A stretch of 64,000 nt of DNA from contig NZ_FOXI01000003.1 of assembly GCF_900115675.1 (NCBI RefSeq), positions 170,767 to 234,766 on the forward strand. Reading direction: 5' to 3'. Positions within the stretch are counted from its first letter, which is position 1, and each line of letters opens with the position of its first letter. Position numbers and translations under genes: made by a program. Source of the stretch: Halolamina pelagica (lineage in GTDB: Archaea; Halobacteriota; Halobacteria; Halobacteriales; Haloferacaceae). Below are positions 17,446 through 26,856 of the stretch, in pieces. Under the pieces are notes generated by a model. The model searched no databases and was not told where the DNA came from. It saw only the letters and a program-made list of their open reading frames with translations.

Positions 17446-18411
17446 ATGAGCTGTGACCGTTCGTCGATGCCCGCACAGCGCGGCCGGACCGTCGTCGTCA
17501 CCGGCGCGAACAGCGGGCTCGGCTACGAGGCAACCGCGGCGTTCGCGGGCCACGGCGCCGACGTGGTGCTGGCCTGTCGAAGCCTCGACCGGGGCCGGGC
17601 GGCGGCCGAGGAGATCCGGGCGACCCTCGCCGACGGCCCCGCCTGGGCGTCGGCGCCCGACGCGGGCTCGCTGACCGTGATGGAACTCGACCTCGCGGAT
17701 CTGGATTCGGTCGCGAGCTTCGCCGAGACCTTCGCGGCGAACTTCGACGACCTGCACGTCCTCTGCAACAACGCCGGCGTGATGGCGGTCCCCCGCGGCG
17801 AGACCGCCGACGGGTTCGAGCGCCAGTTCGGCATCAACCACTTGGGCCACTTCGCGCTCACGGGCCACCTGCTCGACGACCTCCGGGCGACCGACGGCGA
17901 GACCCGCGTGGTTACCCAGAGCAGCGGCGTCCACGAGCAAGGAACGATCGACTTCGCCGACCTCCAGCACGAGGCGGCCTACGACAAGTGGGGCGCCTAC
18001 GCCCAGAGCAAGCTGGCGAACCTGCTGTTCGCCTACGAACTGGACCGCCGGCTCGACGCGGCAGGTGCGACCGTCACCAGCGTCGGCTGCCACCCCGGCT
18101 ACGCCGACACGAACCTCCAGACTCGCGGGCCCGAGGAGGCGGGATCGACCCTGCGACTGCTGGCGATGAAGGCCACCAACGCCGTGTTGGGACAGTCGGC
18201 GACGCAGGGTGCGCTCCCGATGCTGTACGCTGCGGTCGAAGACGGGATCTCCGGCGGCGAGTACGTCGGCCCAGGTGGCCTACTGAACATGCGTGGCGCG
18301 CCGGCGGTTCAGGAGTCGAGCGCGGCGTCGTCCGACGAGGAGACCGCCGATCGACTGTGGGCCGTCTCGGCGGACCTCACTGGCGTCGAGTACGACCTGC
18401 CGGACGCGTAG
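17446..18411 (+). CDS. short-chain dehydrogenase, retinol-dehydrogenase-like
   Basis: A 321-residue SDR. The cofactor motif TGANSGLG, the NNAG motif in CNNAGVMAVP, and the active-site YxxxK in YAQSKLANLLF are all present, followed by HPGYADTNLQ typical of the retinol/protochlorophyllide-type group. The start at 17446 (MSCDRSSMPAQRG) is supported by the position of the cofactor motif; the frame is open upstream but encodes antisense-like sequence. Substrate unknown. It diverges from the ABC exporter genes and converges on the Cdc48 gene. Confidence 0.87.
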   Translation: MSCDRSSMPAQRGRTVVVTGANSGLGYEATAAFAGHGADVVLACRSLDRGRAAAEEIRATLADGPAWASAPDAGSLTVMELDLADLDSVASFAETFAANFDDLHVLCNNAGVMAVPRGETADGFERQFGINHLGHFALTGHLLDDLRATDGETRVVTQSSGVHEQGTIDFADLQHEAAYDKWGAYAQSKLANLLFAYELDRRLDAAGATVTSVGCHPGYADTNLQTRGPEEAGSTLRLLAMKATNAVLGQSATQGALPMLYAAVEDGISGGEYVGPGGLLNMRGAPAVQESSAASSDEETADRLWAVSADLTGVEYDLPDA

Positions 18412-18462
18412 CTCCTCGCCGTCGACTTCGAAAAACCGCGAAAACGCTGCCCGCGAACGACG

Positions 18463-20745
18463 TTACTGGAACGTCGGCGCCGGGGGCTCCTCCTCGGTCT
18501 CGACCTCGGCCTTCTGGAACCGCTCTTCGATCTCCCGGTACTGCTCCTTGGTCTCCTCGGTCACCGAGGGGACCACCTCGTCGAGGGCGTCCTCGAAGTG
18601 GGCCATCGTCACGCGGACGTTGCCCACGCTCTCGGCGGCCTCCTCGGGATCGACGCTGTTGATGAACTCCCGGGTGGCGTTCATCGACGCCTCGCGGGCC
18701 AGCGCCTCGAGGTCGGCGCCGACGTAGCCGTCGGTCTCGGCCGCGATCTCGTCGAGGTCGACGTCGTCGGCCAGCGGCTTGTGCTTCGTGTGCACGTCGA
18801 GGATCGCGCGGCGCGCGTCCTCGTCGGGCACGGGCACGTGGACGTGGCGGTCCAGCCGGCCGGGTCGGATCAGCGCGCTGTCGATCAGGTCCGGGCGGTT
18901 CGTGGTGGCGACGACGACCACGTCCTCCAGCTCCTCGAGCCCGTCGAGCTCGGTGAGGAGCTGGGAGACGACGCGCTCGCCCACGCCGGAGTCGCCGGAG
19001 TTCTTGCCGCGCTCGGTCGCGATGGCGTCGATCTCGTCGAAGAACACCACCGTCGGCGCGTTCTCGCGGGCCTTGCTGAAGATCTCGCGGACGCCCTTCT
19101 CGGACTCGCCCACGTACTTGTCCAGCAGCTCCGGCCCCTTCACCGAGATGAAGTTGCTCTCGGCCTCGTTGGCGACGGCCTTCGCGAGCAGCGTCTTCCC
19201 GGTGCCCGGCGGACCGTACAGCAGCACGCCCTTCGCGCTGTCGACGTCCATCTGCTCGAACACCTCGGGGTAGTCGAGCGGCCACTGGATCGTCTCGCGC
19301 AGGCGCTCCTTCGTGCCTTCGAGGCCGCCGACGTCCTCCCAGGTCACGTCGGGGACCTCGACGAACACCTCCCGGAGCGCGCTGGGCTCGATGCCCCGCA
19401 GCGCCTCGCGGAAGTCCTTCTCCGTCACGTCGAGGCGTTCGAGCGTCTCGGCGTCGATCTCGTCCTCCTCGAGGTCGAGTTCGGGGCGGAAGCGCCGGAG
19501 CGCGATCATCGCCGACTCCTTGGCCAGCGACTCGAGATCCGCGCCGACGAACCCGTGGGTGTTCTCCGCGAGCTCCTCGATGTCCACGTCGTCGGTCAGC
19601 GGCATGTTGCGCGTGTGGACCTGCAGGATCTCCTTGCGGCCGTTCGTGTCCGGGACGCCGACCTCGATCTCGCGGTCGAAGCGGCCGCCACGGCGCAGCG
19701 CGGAGTCGATGGCGTCGACGCGGTTGGTGGCGCCGATGACCACGACCTCGCCGCGCTCCTCCAGCCCGTCCATCAGGCTGAGCAGCTGGGCCACGACGCG
19801 GCGCTCCACGTCGCCGCCCGCCTCGTCACGCGCGGGGGCGATGGAGTCGAGTTCGTCCATGAAGATGATCGCCGGGCTCTCCTCCTGGGCCTCCTCGAAC
19901 ACCTCGCGGAGCTGCTCCTCGGACTCGCCGTAGTACTTCGACATGATCTCGGGGCCCGAGATGGTGTGGAACGAGGCGTCGATCTCGTTGGCCACGGCCT
20001 TGGCGATCAGCGTCTTCCCGGTGCCGGGCGGGCCGTGCAGCAGGACGCCCTTGGGCGGTTCGATGCCCAGGCGGCCGAACAGCTCGGGGTGGCGCATCGG
20101 GAGCTCGATCATCTCCCGGACCTGTTCGAGCTCGTCGTCGAGGCCGCCGATGTCCTCGTAGGTCACGTCGGGGCCCTCGGCGGAGCCGGGGCTGCCGGCT
20201 CCGGCCGCGGCGCTGCGGTCCTCGCGGATCTGCTCGGCGGGCTGTTGGCTGATCTCGACGTCGGTCGAGTCGGTGATCACGACCGTCCCGCTGGGCTCGG
20301 TCTCGGCGATCTTCAGGGGCACCGCCTGCCCCTGGCCGCCCATCAGGCCGAACCCGAGGGGGAGCTGGACGTCCTGCCCGGTGGTGACGGGCTGTCCCGA
20401 GAGCTCCTTGCGCACGAGGCTGCCGATGTCGCCGCGGATCCCCATGTTCTGGGGGAGGGCGACGGTGACGCTCTCGGCGGGGTTCACGTCCGCGGGTTCG
20501 ACCTCGACGCGGTCGTCGATGCCGACGCTCGCTTCCTGTCGGAGCCGGCCGTCGATCCGCACGACGCCGGTGCCGTCGTCCTCGGGGTAGCCGGGCCAGA
20601 CGCGGGCGATCGCGGCGCCCTGGTTGCCCTCGATGCGGATGAAGTCCCCGCCGGAGAGGTCCATCTCGTCGGCGGCGACGCGGTCGACCGCGGCGAGGCG
20701 GCGCCCGGCGTCCTTCTGCTTCAGCGGCTTGACGGTGAGCTTCAT
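18463..20745 (-). CDS. cdc48: AAA+ ATPase of the CDC48/VAT family
   Basis: A 760-residue protein with the full CDC48 layout. The N domain (double-psi barrel plus the second N subdomain) covers about residues 1-175. The D1 ATPase has Walker [14 protein letters not shown] and Walker [13 protein letters not shown]. The D2 ATPase has Walker [14 protein letters not shown] and Walker [12 protein letters not shown]. An acidic tail ends the protein. It unfolds and remodels protein substrates, probably handing them to the proteasome. Its ATG overlaps the stop codon of the Hsp20-like gene upstream by four bases (ATGA), so the two are translationally coupled. Confidence 0.96.
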   Translation of the reverse strand: MKLTVKPLKQKDAGRRLAAVDRVAADEMDLSGGDFIRIEGNQGAAIARVWPGYPEDDGTGVVRIDGRLRQEASVGIDDRVEVEPADVNPAESVTVALPQNMGIRGDIGSLVRKELSGQPVTTGQDVQLPLGFGLMGGQGQAVPLKIAETEPSGTVVITDSTDVEISQQPAEQIREDRSAAAGAGSPGSAEGPDVTYEDIGGLDDELEQVREMIELPMRHPELFGRLGIEPPKGVLLHGPPGTGKTLIAKAVANEIDASFHTISGPEIMSKYYGESEEQLREVFEEAQEESPAIIFMDELDSIAPARDEAGGDVERRVVAQLLSLMDGLEERGEVVVIGATNRVDAIDSALRRGGRFDREIEVGVPDTNGRKEILQVHTRNMPLTDDVDIEELAENTHGFVGADLESLAKESAMIALRRFRPELDLEEDEIDAETLERLDVTEKDFREALRGIEPSALREVFVEVPDVTWEDVGGLEGTKERLRETIQWPLDYPEVFEQMDVDSAKGVLLYGPPGTGKTLLAKAVANEAESNFISVKGPELLDKYVGESEKGVREIFSKARENAPTVVFFDEIDAIATERGKNSGDSGVGERVVSQLLTELDGLEELEDVVVVATTNRPDLIDSALIRPGRLDRHVHVPVPDEDARRAILDVHTKHKPLADDVDLDEIAAETDGYVGADLEALAREASMNATREFINSVDPEEAAESVGNVRVTMAHFEDALDEVVPSVTEETKEQYREIEERFQKAEVETEEEPPAPTFQ

Positions 20746-20993
20746 GCCTCCACCTCCACGGTCAGCACGCCGTTGTTCACGGTGCTCTCCCGGGCCTCGC
20801 CCGGAAGTTCGAACTCGGTCTCCGTGGACGTGCCGTCGGCCCCTTCGACGACGACGATGGCGGTCTCGCCGACGGTGTCGACGGCGACCTCCCCCTCCGC
20901 GTCGGCGAGATCGAACGCGACCACGAGGCTGTCGTCGTACTCGTAGACGCGACCGAACTGCTCGTCACTGATACTGCGTTGGTGAGTGGTCAT
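20742..20993 (-). CDS. Hsp20-like small protein (DUF7127-like) coupled to cdc48
   Basis: An 83-residue acidic protein, predicted all-beta. Strands such as [16 protein letters not shown] and the terminal [12 protein letters not shown] match the alpha-crystallin/Hsp20 core, although the length is only that of the core domain. The stop overlaps the Cdc48 start. In haloarchaea a short gene of this type often sits before cdc48, so a role as substrate adaptor or co-chaperone is a reasonable guess but unproven. A TATA-like CTAAATAC lies about 35 bases upstream on the minus strand. Confidence 0.75.
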   Translation of the reverse strand: MTTHQRSISDEQFGRVYEYDDSLVVAFDLADAEGEVAVDTVGETAIVVVEGADGTSTETEFELPGEARESTVNNGVLTVEVEA

Positions 20994-21023
20994 TAGCTAA
21001 CTCCAAGTAATCGGCGAGAGTAT

Positions 21024-21031
21024 TTAGACCT
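21024..21031 (-). promoter_or_regulatory. TATA-like element of the Hsp20-like/cdc48 operon
   Basis: The minus-strand sequence CTAAATAC lies about 34 bases before the ATG at 20993, which would give a short leader of less than ten bases. The intergenic region up to 21206 also holds the divergent promoter of the hydrolase gene. Confidence 0.45.
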
Positions 21032-21206
21032 GTCGGCAGCAAACCGCCCGACTGAAGCGTCCCTCGTGATTACGGATGGGGTAGCGGTTCAGGCCGTTAT
21101 TGCGTCGCTCCCGGCCCCACGTTTCCTGATCGGGCGTCGACTGTCCGTCCGCGTGCCGGGTCCCCATGTCCCGCGGCTTTATGCTGGGCGCGGGAGACGA
21201 CTAGGT

Positions 21207-21977
21207 ATGAAGCGGGTTTCGCACCACGGTCGGGGAACCGCGTACCGCCGCTCGGCGCGGACCGAGGCGGGGCCGGGGCTGCTCTGTATCCACGGCAGCG
21301 GCGGGGCGGCGGGGGTCTGGAAGTCCCAGTCGCGGCTGGCCGATCGGACGCCGGTGACGGCGATGGACCTGAGCGACCACGGCGAGAGCGGGTCACTGGC
21401 GGCACAGGCCGGCTACGAGGCGCTCTCGGGCTACGCCGACGACGCGGTCGCCGTCGCCGAGGAGACGGGCGCCCGCGTGCTCTGTGGCAACTCACTCGGC
21501 GCCGCCGTCGCGCTGACCGTCGCGCTGGACCGGGATCTGGCGATCGACGGCCTCGTGCTCACGGGCGCCGGCGCCCGGCTGCCCGTACTGGACGACCTGC
21601 TGGTCTGGCTCGATTCGGACTTCGACCGCGCGATCGAGTTCCTCCACGGGCCGGATCGGCTGTTCCACGACCCGAACGAAGAGTTGGTGGGGATCAGTGA
21701 GGCCGCGATGCGTGACACGGGCCGGGAGACCACGGCGCGGGACTTCCGGACCTGCCACGAGTTCGACGTTCGGGAGCGATTGGACGAGATCGACGTCCCG
21801 ATGCTCGCGGTGGTGGGCGAGCACGACAAGCTCACGCCGCCACACTACCACGAGGCGCTGGCGGGGTCGATCCCCGATAGCGAGGTGGTGACCGTCGACG
21901 ACGCCGCCCACCTAGCGATGCTGGAACAGCCCGGGGCGTTCAACGACGCCGTGGAGTCGTTCCTCGACCGGTTCTGA
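21207..21977 (+). CDS. alpha/beta-fold hydrolase
   Basis: A 256-residue alpha/beta hydrolase. The oxyanion region is LCIHGSGGAAGVW, the nucleophile elbow is CGNSLGAA (GxSxG with Ser as nucleophile), the acid is in VVGEHDKLTP, and the catalytic histidine is in DDAAHLAML. The start at 21207 is preferred over an upstream in-frame one because a TATA-like CTTTATG lies about 28 bases before it. Substrate unknown; esters, haloalkanes and lactones are known for the family. The stop codon overlaps the next gene by one base. Confidence 0.87.
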   Translation: MKRVSHHGRGTAYRRSARTEAGPGLLCIHGSGGAAGVWKSQSRLADRTPVTAMDLSDHGESGSLAAQAGYEALSGYADDAVAVAEETGARVLCGNSLGAAVALTVALDRDLAIDGLVLTGAGARLPVLDDLLVWLDSDFDRAIEFLHGPDRLFHDPNEELVGISEAAMRDTGRETTARDFRTCHEFDVRERLDEIDVPMLAVVGEHDKLTPPHYHEALAGSIPDSEVVTVDDAAHLAMLEQPGAFNDAVESFLDRF

Positions 21978-22219
21978 TGCCCGAACACGTCGCCACCACC
22001 GACCCCGACGGCGTCGACTTCGGCTGGGTGATGCAGGTGACGTTCGTGCTCACGATCGTCGTCGGCGCGCCGCTGGTGGCGCTGCTGTCGACGCAGGTGA
22101 CGCTGCCGAGCTGGCCCGCCCGCGCGTCGTTCGCGATCCGGGTCGGCGCGCCAGTGTGGGTGCTGACGGGGCTCTGTGTCTATCTCTACGCGCGCTGGCG
22201 GGACCAGGACGACGAGTAG
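21977..22219 (+). CDS. small membrane protein, DUF5822-like
   Basis: An 80-residue protein with two hydrophobic segments (VMQVTFVLTIVVGAPLVAL and IRVGAPVWVLTGLCVYLYA). The ATG overlaps the last base of the hydrolase stop codon, so the two are translationally coupled. It resembles the haloarchaeal DUF5822 family. It ends one base before the stop of the convergent HAD gene. Function unknown. Confidence 0.7.
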   Translation: MPEHVATTDPDGVDFGWVMQVTFVLTIVVGAPLVALLSTQVTLPSWPARASFAIRVGAPVWVLTGLCVYLYARWRDQDDE

Positions 22220-22729
22220 CTACTCGACCCACCGGAACCGCACGCCGGCCCGCTCGGCGGTCACCCGGTCGCGCTCGGAGTCGCCGACGAACACCGCGTT
22301 CTCGCCCTCGACACCCATCGCCGAGAGCGCCGAGCGCAGCGGTTCGGGGTCGGGCTTGTAGCTCCCGACCGTGTCCCGACCGACGACCGCGTCGGCCTCG
22401 AGGCCGTGCCGGTCGAGCGCGATCCGGCAGGCCGCCTCGCTGTTGAGCGAGCAGACGCCGATCGGGCCGTCGTGGGCGCGGAGTTCGTCGGCCAGCGCCA
22501 GCTCGGGCGCCTCGCGGGCGGCCTCGCGCTCGTGGTCGCCGACGACGGCCTCGAAGCGGTCGCGATGGTCGGCCCGTTCCGCGAGTTCGAGCAGCTCCCA
22601 GAGGTCCCGCCCGCCCGGATCGAGGCCGACGCTGCGGAGGTCGGCGGCGAGGTCGTCGCGTGCGGCGCCCCAGTCGACCGGGAGGGAGACGAGCGTGCCG
22701 TCGAGGTCGTAGACGACGGGCTGGTGCAT
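22220..22729 (-). CDS. HAD-superfamily hydrolase
   Basis: A 169-residue haloacid-dehalogenase-type phosphatase. Motif I is VYDLDGTLV (nucleophile Asp near residue 8), motif III is the lysine in SYKPDPEPL, and motif IV is FVGDSERD. The cap domain between motifs I and II is a short helical insert, as in phosphoglycolate phosphatase-like members. The ATG at 22729 is chosen because it puts motif I in the usual place; the 22 codons upstream are arginine-rich and unlike the family. Substrate unknown. Confidence 0.85.
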   Translation of the reverse strand: MHQPVVYDLDGTLVSLPVDWGAARDDLAADLRSVGLDPGGRDLWELLELAERADHRDRFEAVVGDHEREAAREAPELALADELRAHDGPIGVCSLNSEAACRIALDRHGLEADAVVGRDTVGSYKPDPEPLRSALSAMGVEGENAVFVGDSERDRVTAERAGVRFRWVE

Positions 22730-22820
22730 GGTCGAACGACGCGGTCGACGGAGAAAAGCACCCGGTCGAACTGTCAGGCTCGCAGGCAGTTTCAAGAGGG
22801 GGTCCGCCGTATCCCCGCGT

Positions 22821-23591
22821 ATGGCGGGGCCATCCCCCGAGACGCTGCGGCGCGTCGTCGATCGGTTCCCGACGCCGCCCGAGAGCGACCGGTTCGCCGC
22901 GGCCGACGACCTGCTCGACGGCGCCTACGGCAGGATGGCCGACGAGTGGCACCCCGAACTCCGGCGACTCGCCGGGTCGTACGCCGACGGCGACGTGCTC
23001 CGGGAACGGGTGCTCGAACACGTCGAGGCGGTCCCGTCGTACCGGCTGACCGACGGCGCGGCGCCGCTGCCCGACCGCCGGGCCGAACTCGCCGCGGCCG
23101 CCGACACGCTGGACGAGGTCGCCGCGGTCGCGGAGTGGTACGCCGACCTGCGGGCGCTTCTCGCGGACGACCCCGACGAACTCACACTATTCGAGCGCGC
23201 GCTGCACGATTTCGGCTACGTGGTGGCTCACGTGCTGTTCCTCGGCGCCTCGTCGCCTGCTTCGGTCGTCCGGCGGCTCCGGCTGGCCTACCGCTCCGTC
23301 GGCGTCCGCATCGACGACACCGCCGTCGAGGGGGACCGCGAGTGCACGACGTTCACCTGCCCGTACCGCAACGTCGGCGCCGGGCGCTGCGGGAAGCGCT
23401 GGGTCTGCCACGAGAAACTGGACCGCGTCGACGACGGCTACGTGACGTATCTCGCGGATCGGGGTATCGACTACCGGCGGCCGCGGGGCTGCTCGGGGTC
23501 CGAGCAGTGCTACTCGACGGTCGCGCGGGGGAGTCCCGAGCAGTGGTGGCCGAAGACGCCGCCGGCGGCGGTACGCGACGCGGGCGGATGA
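22821..23591 (+). CDS. uncharacterised cysteine-rich protein coupled to a methyltransferase
   Basis: A 256-residue protein that I do not recognise. The N-terminal half is helical and acidic. The C-terminal ~90 residues hold a cysteine cluster: CTTFTCPYRNVGAGRCG, then RWVCHEK, then PRGCSGSEQCYS. The spacing could ligate a metal or an iron-sulfur centre, but no known motif fits exactly. The stop overlaps the start of a SAM methyltransferase gene by four bases (ATGA), so the two are translated together and may act on the same substrate. The ATG at 22821 avoids an arginine-rich upstream extension. Confidence 0.7.
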   Translation: MAGPSPETLRRVVDRFPTPPESDRFAAADDLLDGAYGRMADEWHPELRRLAGSYADGDVLRERVLEHVEAVPSYRLTDGAAPLPDRRAELAAAADTLDEVAAVAEWYADLRALLADDPDELTLFERALHDFGYVVAHVLFLGASSPASVVRRLRLAYRSVGVRIDDTAVEGDRECTTFTCPYRNVGAGRCGKRWVCHEKLDRVDDGYVTYLADRGIDYRRPRGCSGSEQCYSTVARGSPEQWWPKTPPAAVRDAGG

Positions 23592-24247
23592 GCGACACCG
23601 CCCACCGCCGCCGGATCCGGGACGGCTACCGCCGCTGGGCGCGGCTCTACGACTGGTTCGCGCGGGCGACGAGGGGCGTCGGCGGCGTCCGGCCCGGCTG
23701 TGTCGACGCGCTCGACCTCGCGCCCGGCGACACGGTCGTCGAGTTCGGCTGCGGCCCCGGCCCGAACCTCGCGGCGCTCCGCGAGGCGGTCGGACCGACG
23801 GGTCGCGTCGTCGGCGTCGACGTGACGGGCCGAATGCTGGACCGCGCGCAGGCGCTCGTCTCGCGCCGCGGCTGGGAGAACGTCTCGCTCGTACAGGGCG
23901 ACGCGACGACGCCCCCCGTCGCCGCGGCCGACGCCGTGCTCGCCACCTTCGTCACCTCGCTGTTCCCGGATCCGTACGCGGTGGTGAGCGAGTGGTGCGA
24001 GATCGCCGACAGCGTCGTCGTCGCCGGCTTCGCGCCGCGGGGGAACCGGGCGGCGAACGCGGCGCTGTGGGGGTTCACGCAGGTGAACACCGAACTGTTC
24101 GATGCCGAGGGAGCGAACGCCCTCGACCAACTGGCCGAGCGAACGGCGGCGTCGCGCCGCGCGCTCGACGGCTCGATGGACGCCGTCGAGAGCGAGACGT
24201 ACCTGTTCGGGACGGTAACGGTGAGCGCCGGTCGCCGCGAGGCGTAG
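23588..24247 (+). CDS. class I SAM-dependent methyltransferase
   Basis: A 219-residue methyltransferase of the UbiE/MenG-like branch. The SAM-binding motif I is VVEFGCGPGPNLAAL, motif II follows in VVGVDVTGRMLDRAQ, and VQGDAT is the adenine-contact loop. It starts within the stop codon of the cysteine-rich gene and is probably expressed only with it. The methyl acceptor is unknown; lipid-soluble quinones, small molecules and arsenite are known for relatives. It converges with the acyl-CoA dehydrogenase gene six bases downstream. Confidence 0.87.
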   Translation: MSDTAHRRRIRDGYRRWARLYDWFARATRGVGGVRPGCVDALDLAPGDTVVEFGCGPGPNLAALREAVGPTGRVVGVDVTGRMLDRAQALVSRRGWENVSLVQGDATTPPVAAADAVLATFVTSLFPDPYAVVSEWCEIADSVVVAGFAPRGNRAANAALWGFTQVNTELFDAEGANALDQLAERTAASRRALDGSMDAVESETYLFGTVTVSAGRREA

Positions 24248-24253
24248 GCGGTT

Positions 24254-25399
24254 TCAGTCCAACAGGTCCCGCGCGATGATCGTCTTCTGGATCTCGCTGG
24301 TCCCCTCGTAGATGGTCGTGATCTTCGCGTCGCGGTAGAACCGCTCCACGTCGAACTCGCTCATGTAGCCGTAGCCGCCGTGGATCTGGACCGCCTCGTT
24401 GGTCACGTCCACCGCCGCCTCGCTGGCGAAGTACTTCGCCATCGACGCGATCACGCGGGAGTCCTCGCCGGCGTCGGCCTGCCGGGCGGCCTCCCGACAG
24501 AGCAGGCGGGAGGCCGCCACCTGCGTGGCCATGTCGGCGACCTTCTGTCGGATCGAGCCGATGTCGCCGATGGACTTGCCGAACTGTTCGCGCTCGCCGG
24601 CGTAGGCGATCGCCTCGTCCAGCGCCGCCTGCGCGACGCCGACGGCCTGCGAGGCGATGCCGAGTCGGCCGCCGGTGAGGATCTTGAACGCCGCGGAGAG
24701 CCCCTCGCCCTCCGGGGTGAGGCGGTACTTCTCGGGGATCTCGACGCCGTCGAACGTCATCCCCGTCGTGTCGCTGGCGCGCAGGCCGAGTTTGTGCTCC
24801 TTCTTCCCGACCTCCACGCCGTCGTAGTCCGCGGGAACGAGGAACTGGGTGATGGAGCCGCGGTCCTCGGGGTCCGTCTTCGCGAAGACGATGTACACCC
24901 CGGCGCGCTGGCCGTTGGTGATCCACTGCTTCTCCCCGGTGATGCGGTAGCCGTCCTCGGTCTCCTCGGCGCGGGTCGTCATCTCCGCGGGGTTGGAGCC
25001 GGCGCCGGGTTCGGAGAGACAGAACGCGCCGACGGGGCGCCCGTCGACCATCTCCGGCAGCCACTCCTCCTTCACCTCGTCGCTGCCGAACTCGGCGATG
25101 CAGGAGGTCGCGAGGCAGTGGACGGAGAGCGCGGTCGCCACCGCGAGGTGGCCGTACGCGACGGCCTCGTTCACGACCGAGTAGGTGGTCTTGTCGGCGT
25201 CGAAGCCGCCGCACTCCGTCGGGACGGTCAGGCCGGTCAGGTCCAACTCGGCGAGGTCGTCCCACGCGTCCTCGGGGAACGCCTCCGCGTCGTCGAGTTC
25301 CTGGGCCTCGGGCCGGAGCTCCTCGAGGGCGAACTCCTCGACGGCGTCCCGGATGGCGCGCTGCTCGTCGGTCAGCGCGGAGTCGCTCTGCAGGTGCAT
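24254..25399 (-). CDS. acyl-CoA dehydrogenase
   Basis: A 381-residue flavoenzyme of the fatty-acid beta-oxidation type. The family segments are LSEPGAGSNPAEM, EKQWITNGQRAG, GIASQAVGVAQAAL and IHGGYGYMSEFDVERFYRD. The catalytic glutamate lies in TIYEGTSEIQ near the C-terminus. It oxidises an acyl-CoA to the 2-enoyl-CoA, and needs an electron-transfer flavoprotein that is not encoded here. Chain-length preference cannot be read. The ATG at 25399 gives MHLQSDSALTDEQRAIR, the usual N-terminus. The gene stands alone. Confidence 0.94.
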   Translation of the reverse strand: MHLQSDSALTDEQRAIRDAVEEFALEELRPEAQELDDAEAFPEDAWDDLAELDLTGLTVPTECGGFDADKTTYSVVNEAVAYGHLAVATALSVHCLATSCIAEFGSDEVKEEWLPEMVDGRPVGAFCLSEPGAGSNPAEMTTRAEETEDGYRITGEKQWITNGQRAGVYIVFAKTDPEDRGSITQFLVPADYDGVEVGKKEHKLGLRASDTTGMTFDGVEIPEKYRLTPEGEGLSAAFKILTGGRLGIASQAVGVAQAALDEAIAYAGEREQFGKSIGDIGSIRQKVADMATQVAASRLLCREAARQADAGEDSRVIASMAKYFASEAAVDVTNEAVQIHGGYGYMSEFDVERFYRDAKITTIYEGTSEIQKTIIARDLLD

Positions 25400-25457
25400 A
25401 CGTCCCTCGTGGGCCGGGCGGCGCAAAAGCGGTCCGACTCGCCGGGCCCGGGCGGCG

Positions 25458-26651
25458 TCAGTCGTCGTTCCGGAGGTAGCCGACGACCTCCAGCGGCGGC
25501 ACCGGGATACCGCCGCCCTGTGCGAACGTGGGGCTGCCGCCGCCGCCGCCGCCGAACTCGCCGGTCACGTCCTGGACGACCGCGTTGGCGTCGGCGTCGC
25601 CGTCGGTCGCGACGACGACGAACGTCTCGCCCGAGGTTCCCGTGACCGCGACGCCGTCGATCCCGTCGCCGACGTACGCCTCGAGTTCGCCCTGCAGGTC
25701 GTTGGGCGTGGCGCCCTCGATCGCCCCGACCAGCCAGCGCCCGCCGTCGCGGTCGACCGGGTCGAGGTCGTCGAGCCGGACGGAGAGGAGTTCGGACTTC
25801 AGGTCGGCGACCTCGTCGCGGAGGCCGTCGCGCTCGTCGGTCAGTCGATCGACGGCGTCGGGGATGTCCGGCGGCGCCACGTCGAGGTCGGTCGCCGCCT
25901 CGCGGGCGGCCGCGTGGCGGTCGGCGGCGGCGTCGATCGCGGTCGGGCCGACCGCGAACTCCACGCGGGTCGCGCCCTCGCCGGGGTTCGAGCGCTCGAG
26001 GACGCTGATCGGGCCGATCTCCTGCGTGTTCGAGACGTGGGTGCCGCCACAGGCCGCCACGTCCCAGCCCTCGACGGTGACGACGCGCACCTCGTCGGCG
26101 TCGGCCATCGCGCCCTCCTCGGTCTTCGTGTTGAACGCCACCTCCTCGCGCTCACGGGCGGTCTGGGTGTCCTCGTACGCCCACGTCACGGGCAGGGAGT
26201 CCCAGACCGCACGGTTGGCCAGTCGCTCCATCTCGACCATGCGCTCGTCGGTGATCTCGGTGTCGGCGGTGAAGTCGACGCGGACGGTCTCCTCGCCGAT
26301 GTCGAAGCCGGCGTAACCCACGCCGTCCAGCACGCGCCGGCCGGCGCCGAACAGCACGTGGCTGGCGGTGTGGGCCCGCTTGCAGTAGGCGCGGAACGCG
26401 GCGTCGACGACGCAGTGGACCGTGTCGCCCTTCTCGAAGCCGGGTTCTTCGGCCAGCGTGTGCACGACGCCGTCGGCGGACTTCTGTACGTCCGTCGCCT
26501 CGATATCGTCGATCACGCCGCGGTCGGCGGGCTGGCCGCCGCCCTCCGGGTAGAAGTACGTCTCGTGGAGGAGCACCTCGCGGCCGTCGACGGCCGCGAC
26601 CGTCGTGTCGAAGGATAGCGTCTCGGGGTTGTCCGGGGCGAGCGTCTCCAT
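25458..26651 (-). CDS. alanyl-tRNA editing protein (AlaX-M type with DHHA1 domain)
   Basis: A 397-residue protein that hydrolyses mischarged Ser- or Gly-tRNA-Ala in trans. The editing domain has the zinc-binding HTASH motif near residue 98 and the CGGTH pair near residue 203. The C-terminal DHHA1 domain shows the glycine-rich run in FGGGGGGSPTFAQGGG. A coiled region (residues about 255-290, VDRLTDERDGLRDEVADLK) links them. This is the long AlaX form related to the C-terminal half of AlaRS. The ATG at 26651 is preferred; nine extra codons upstream are unlikely. The upstream gap holds a tandem 67-bp duplication. Confidence 0.9.
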   Translation of the reverse strand: METLAPDNPETLSFDTTVAAVDGREVLLHETYFYPEGGGQPADRGVIDDIEATDVQKSADGVVHTLAEEPGFEKGDTVHCVVDAAFRAYCKRAHTASHVLFGAGRRVLDGVGYAGFDIGEETVRVDFTADTEITDERMVEMERLANRAVWDSLPVTWAYEDTQTAREREEVAFNTKTEEGAMADADEVRVVTVEGWDVAACGGTHVSNTQEIGPISVLERSNPGEGATRVEFAVGPTAIDAAADRHAAAREAATDLDVAPPDIPDAVDRLTDERDGLRDEVADLKSELLSVRLDDLDPVDRDGGRWLVGAIEGATPNDLQGELEAYVGDGIDGVAVTGTSGETFVVVATDGDADANAVVQDVTGEFGGGGGGSPTFAQGGGIPVPPLEVVGYLRNDD

Positions 26652-26720
26652 GCTCGCTGGAAGTGGCCCGCCCCGCAAAAATCCGCGGGCTCCGGCTATC
26701 CCCGTGATCGCTCCGGGTCG

Positions 26721-26854
26721 GCGACACGGTCACGGCATGGGCTCGGGGTCGTCGACCGGCGTCGGCGACGCTCACGCGCCGTGAACGGCGACACGGTTAC
26801 GGCATGGGCTCAAGGCCGCCGACCGGCGTCGGCGACGATCACGCGCCGTGAACG
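26721..26854. repeat. tandem 67-bp direct duplication
   Basis: Two adjacent 67-bp units, 26721-26787 and 26788-26854, match at 61 of 67 positions by direct alignment. Both start GCGACACGGT and end GCGCCGTGAACG. The duplication lies between the stop of the aMBF1 gene (26857) and the start of the AlaX gene (26651), both on the minus strand, and ends three bases from the aMBF1 stop. No conserved reading frame continues through both units. It may carry repeated regulatory sites, or be a recent copying error. Confidence 0.9.
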
Positions 26855-26856
26855 GT

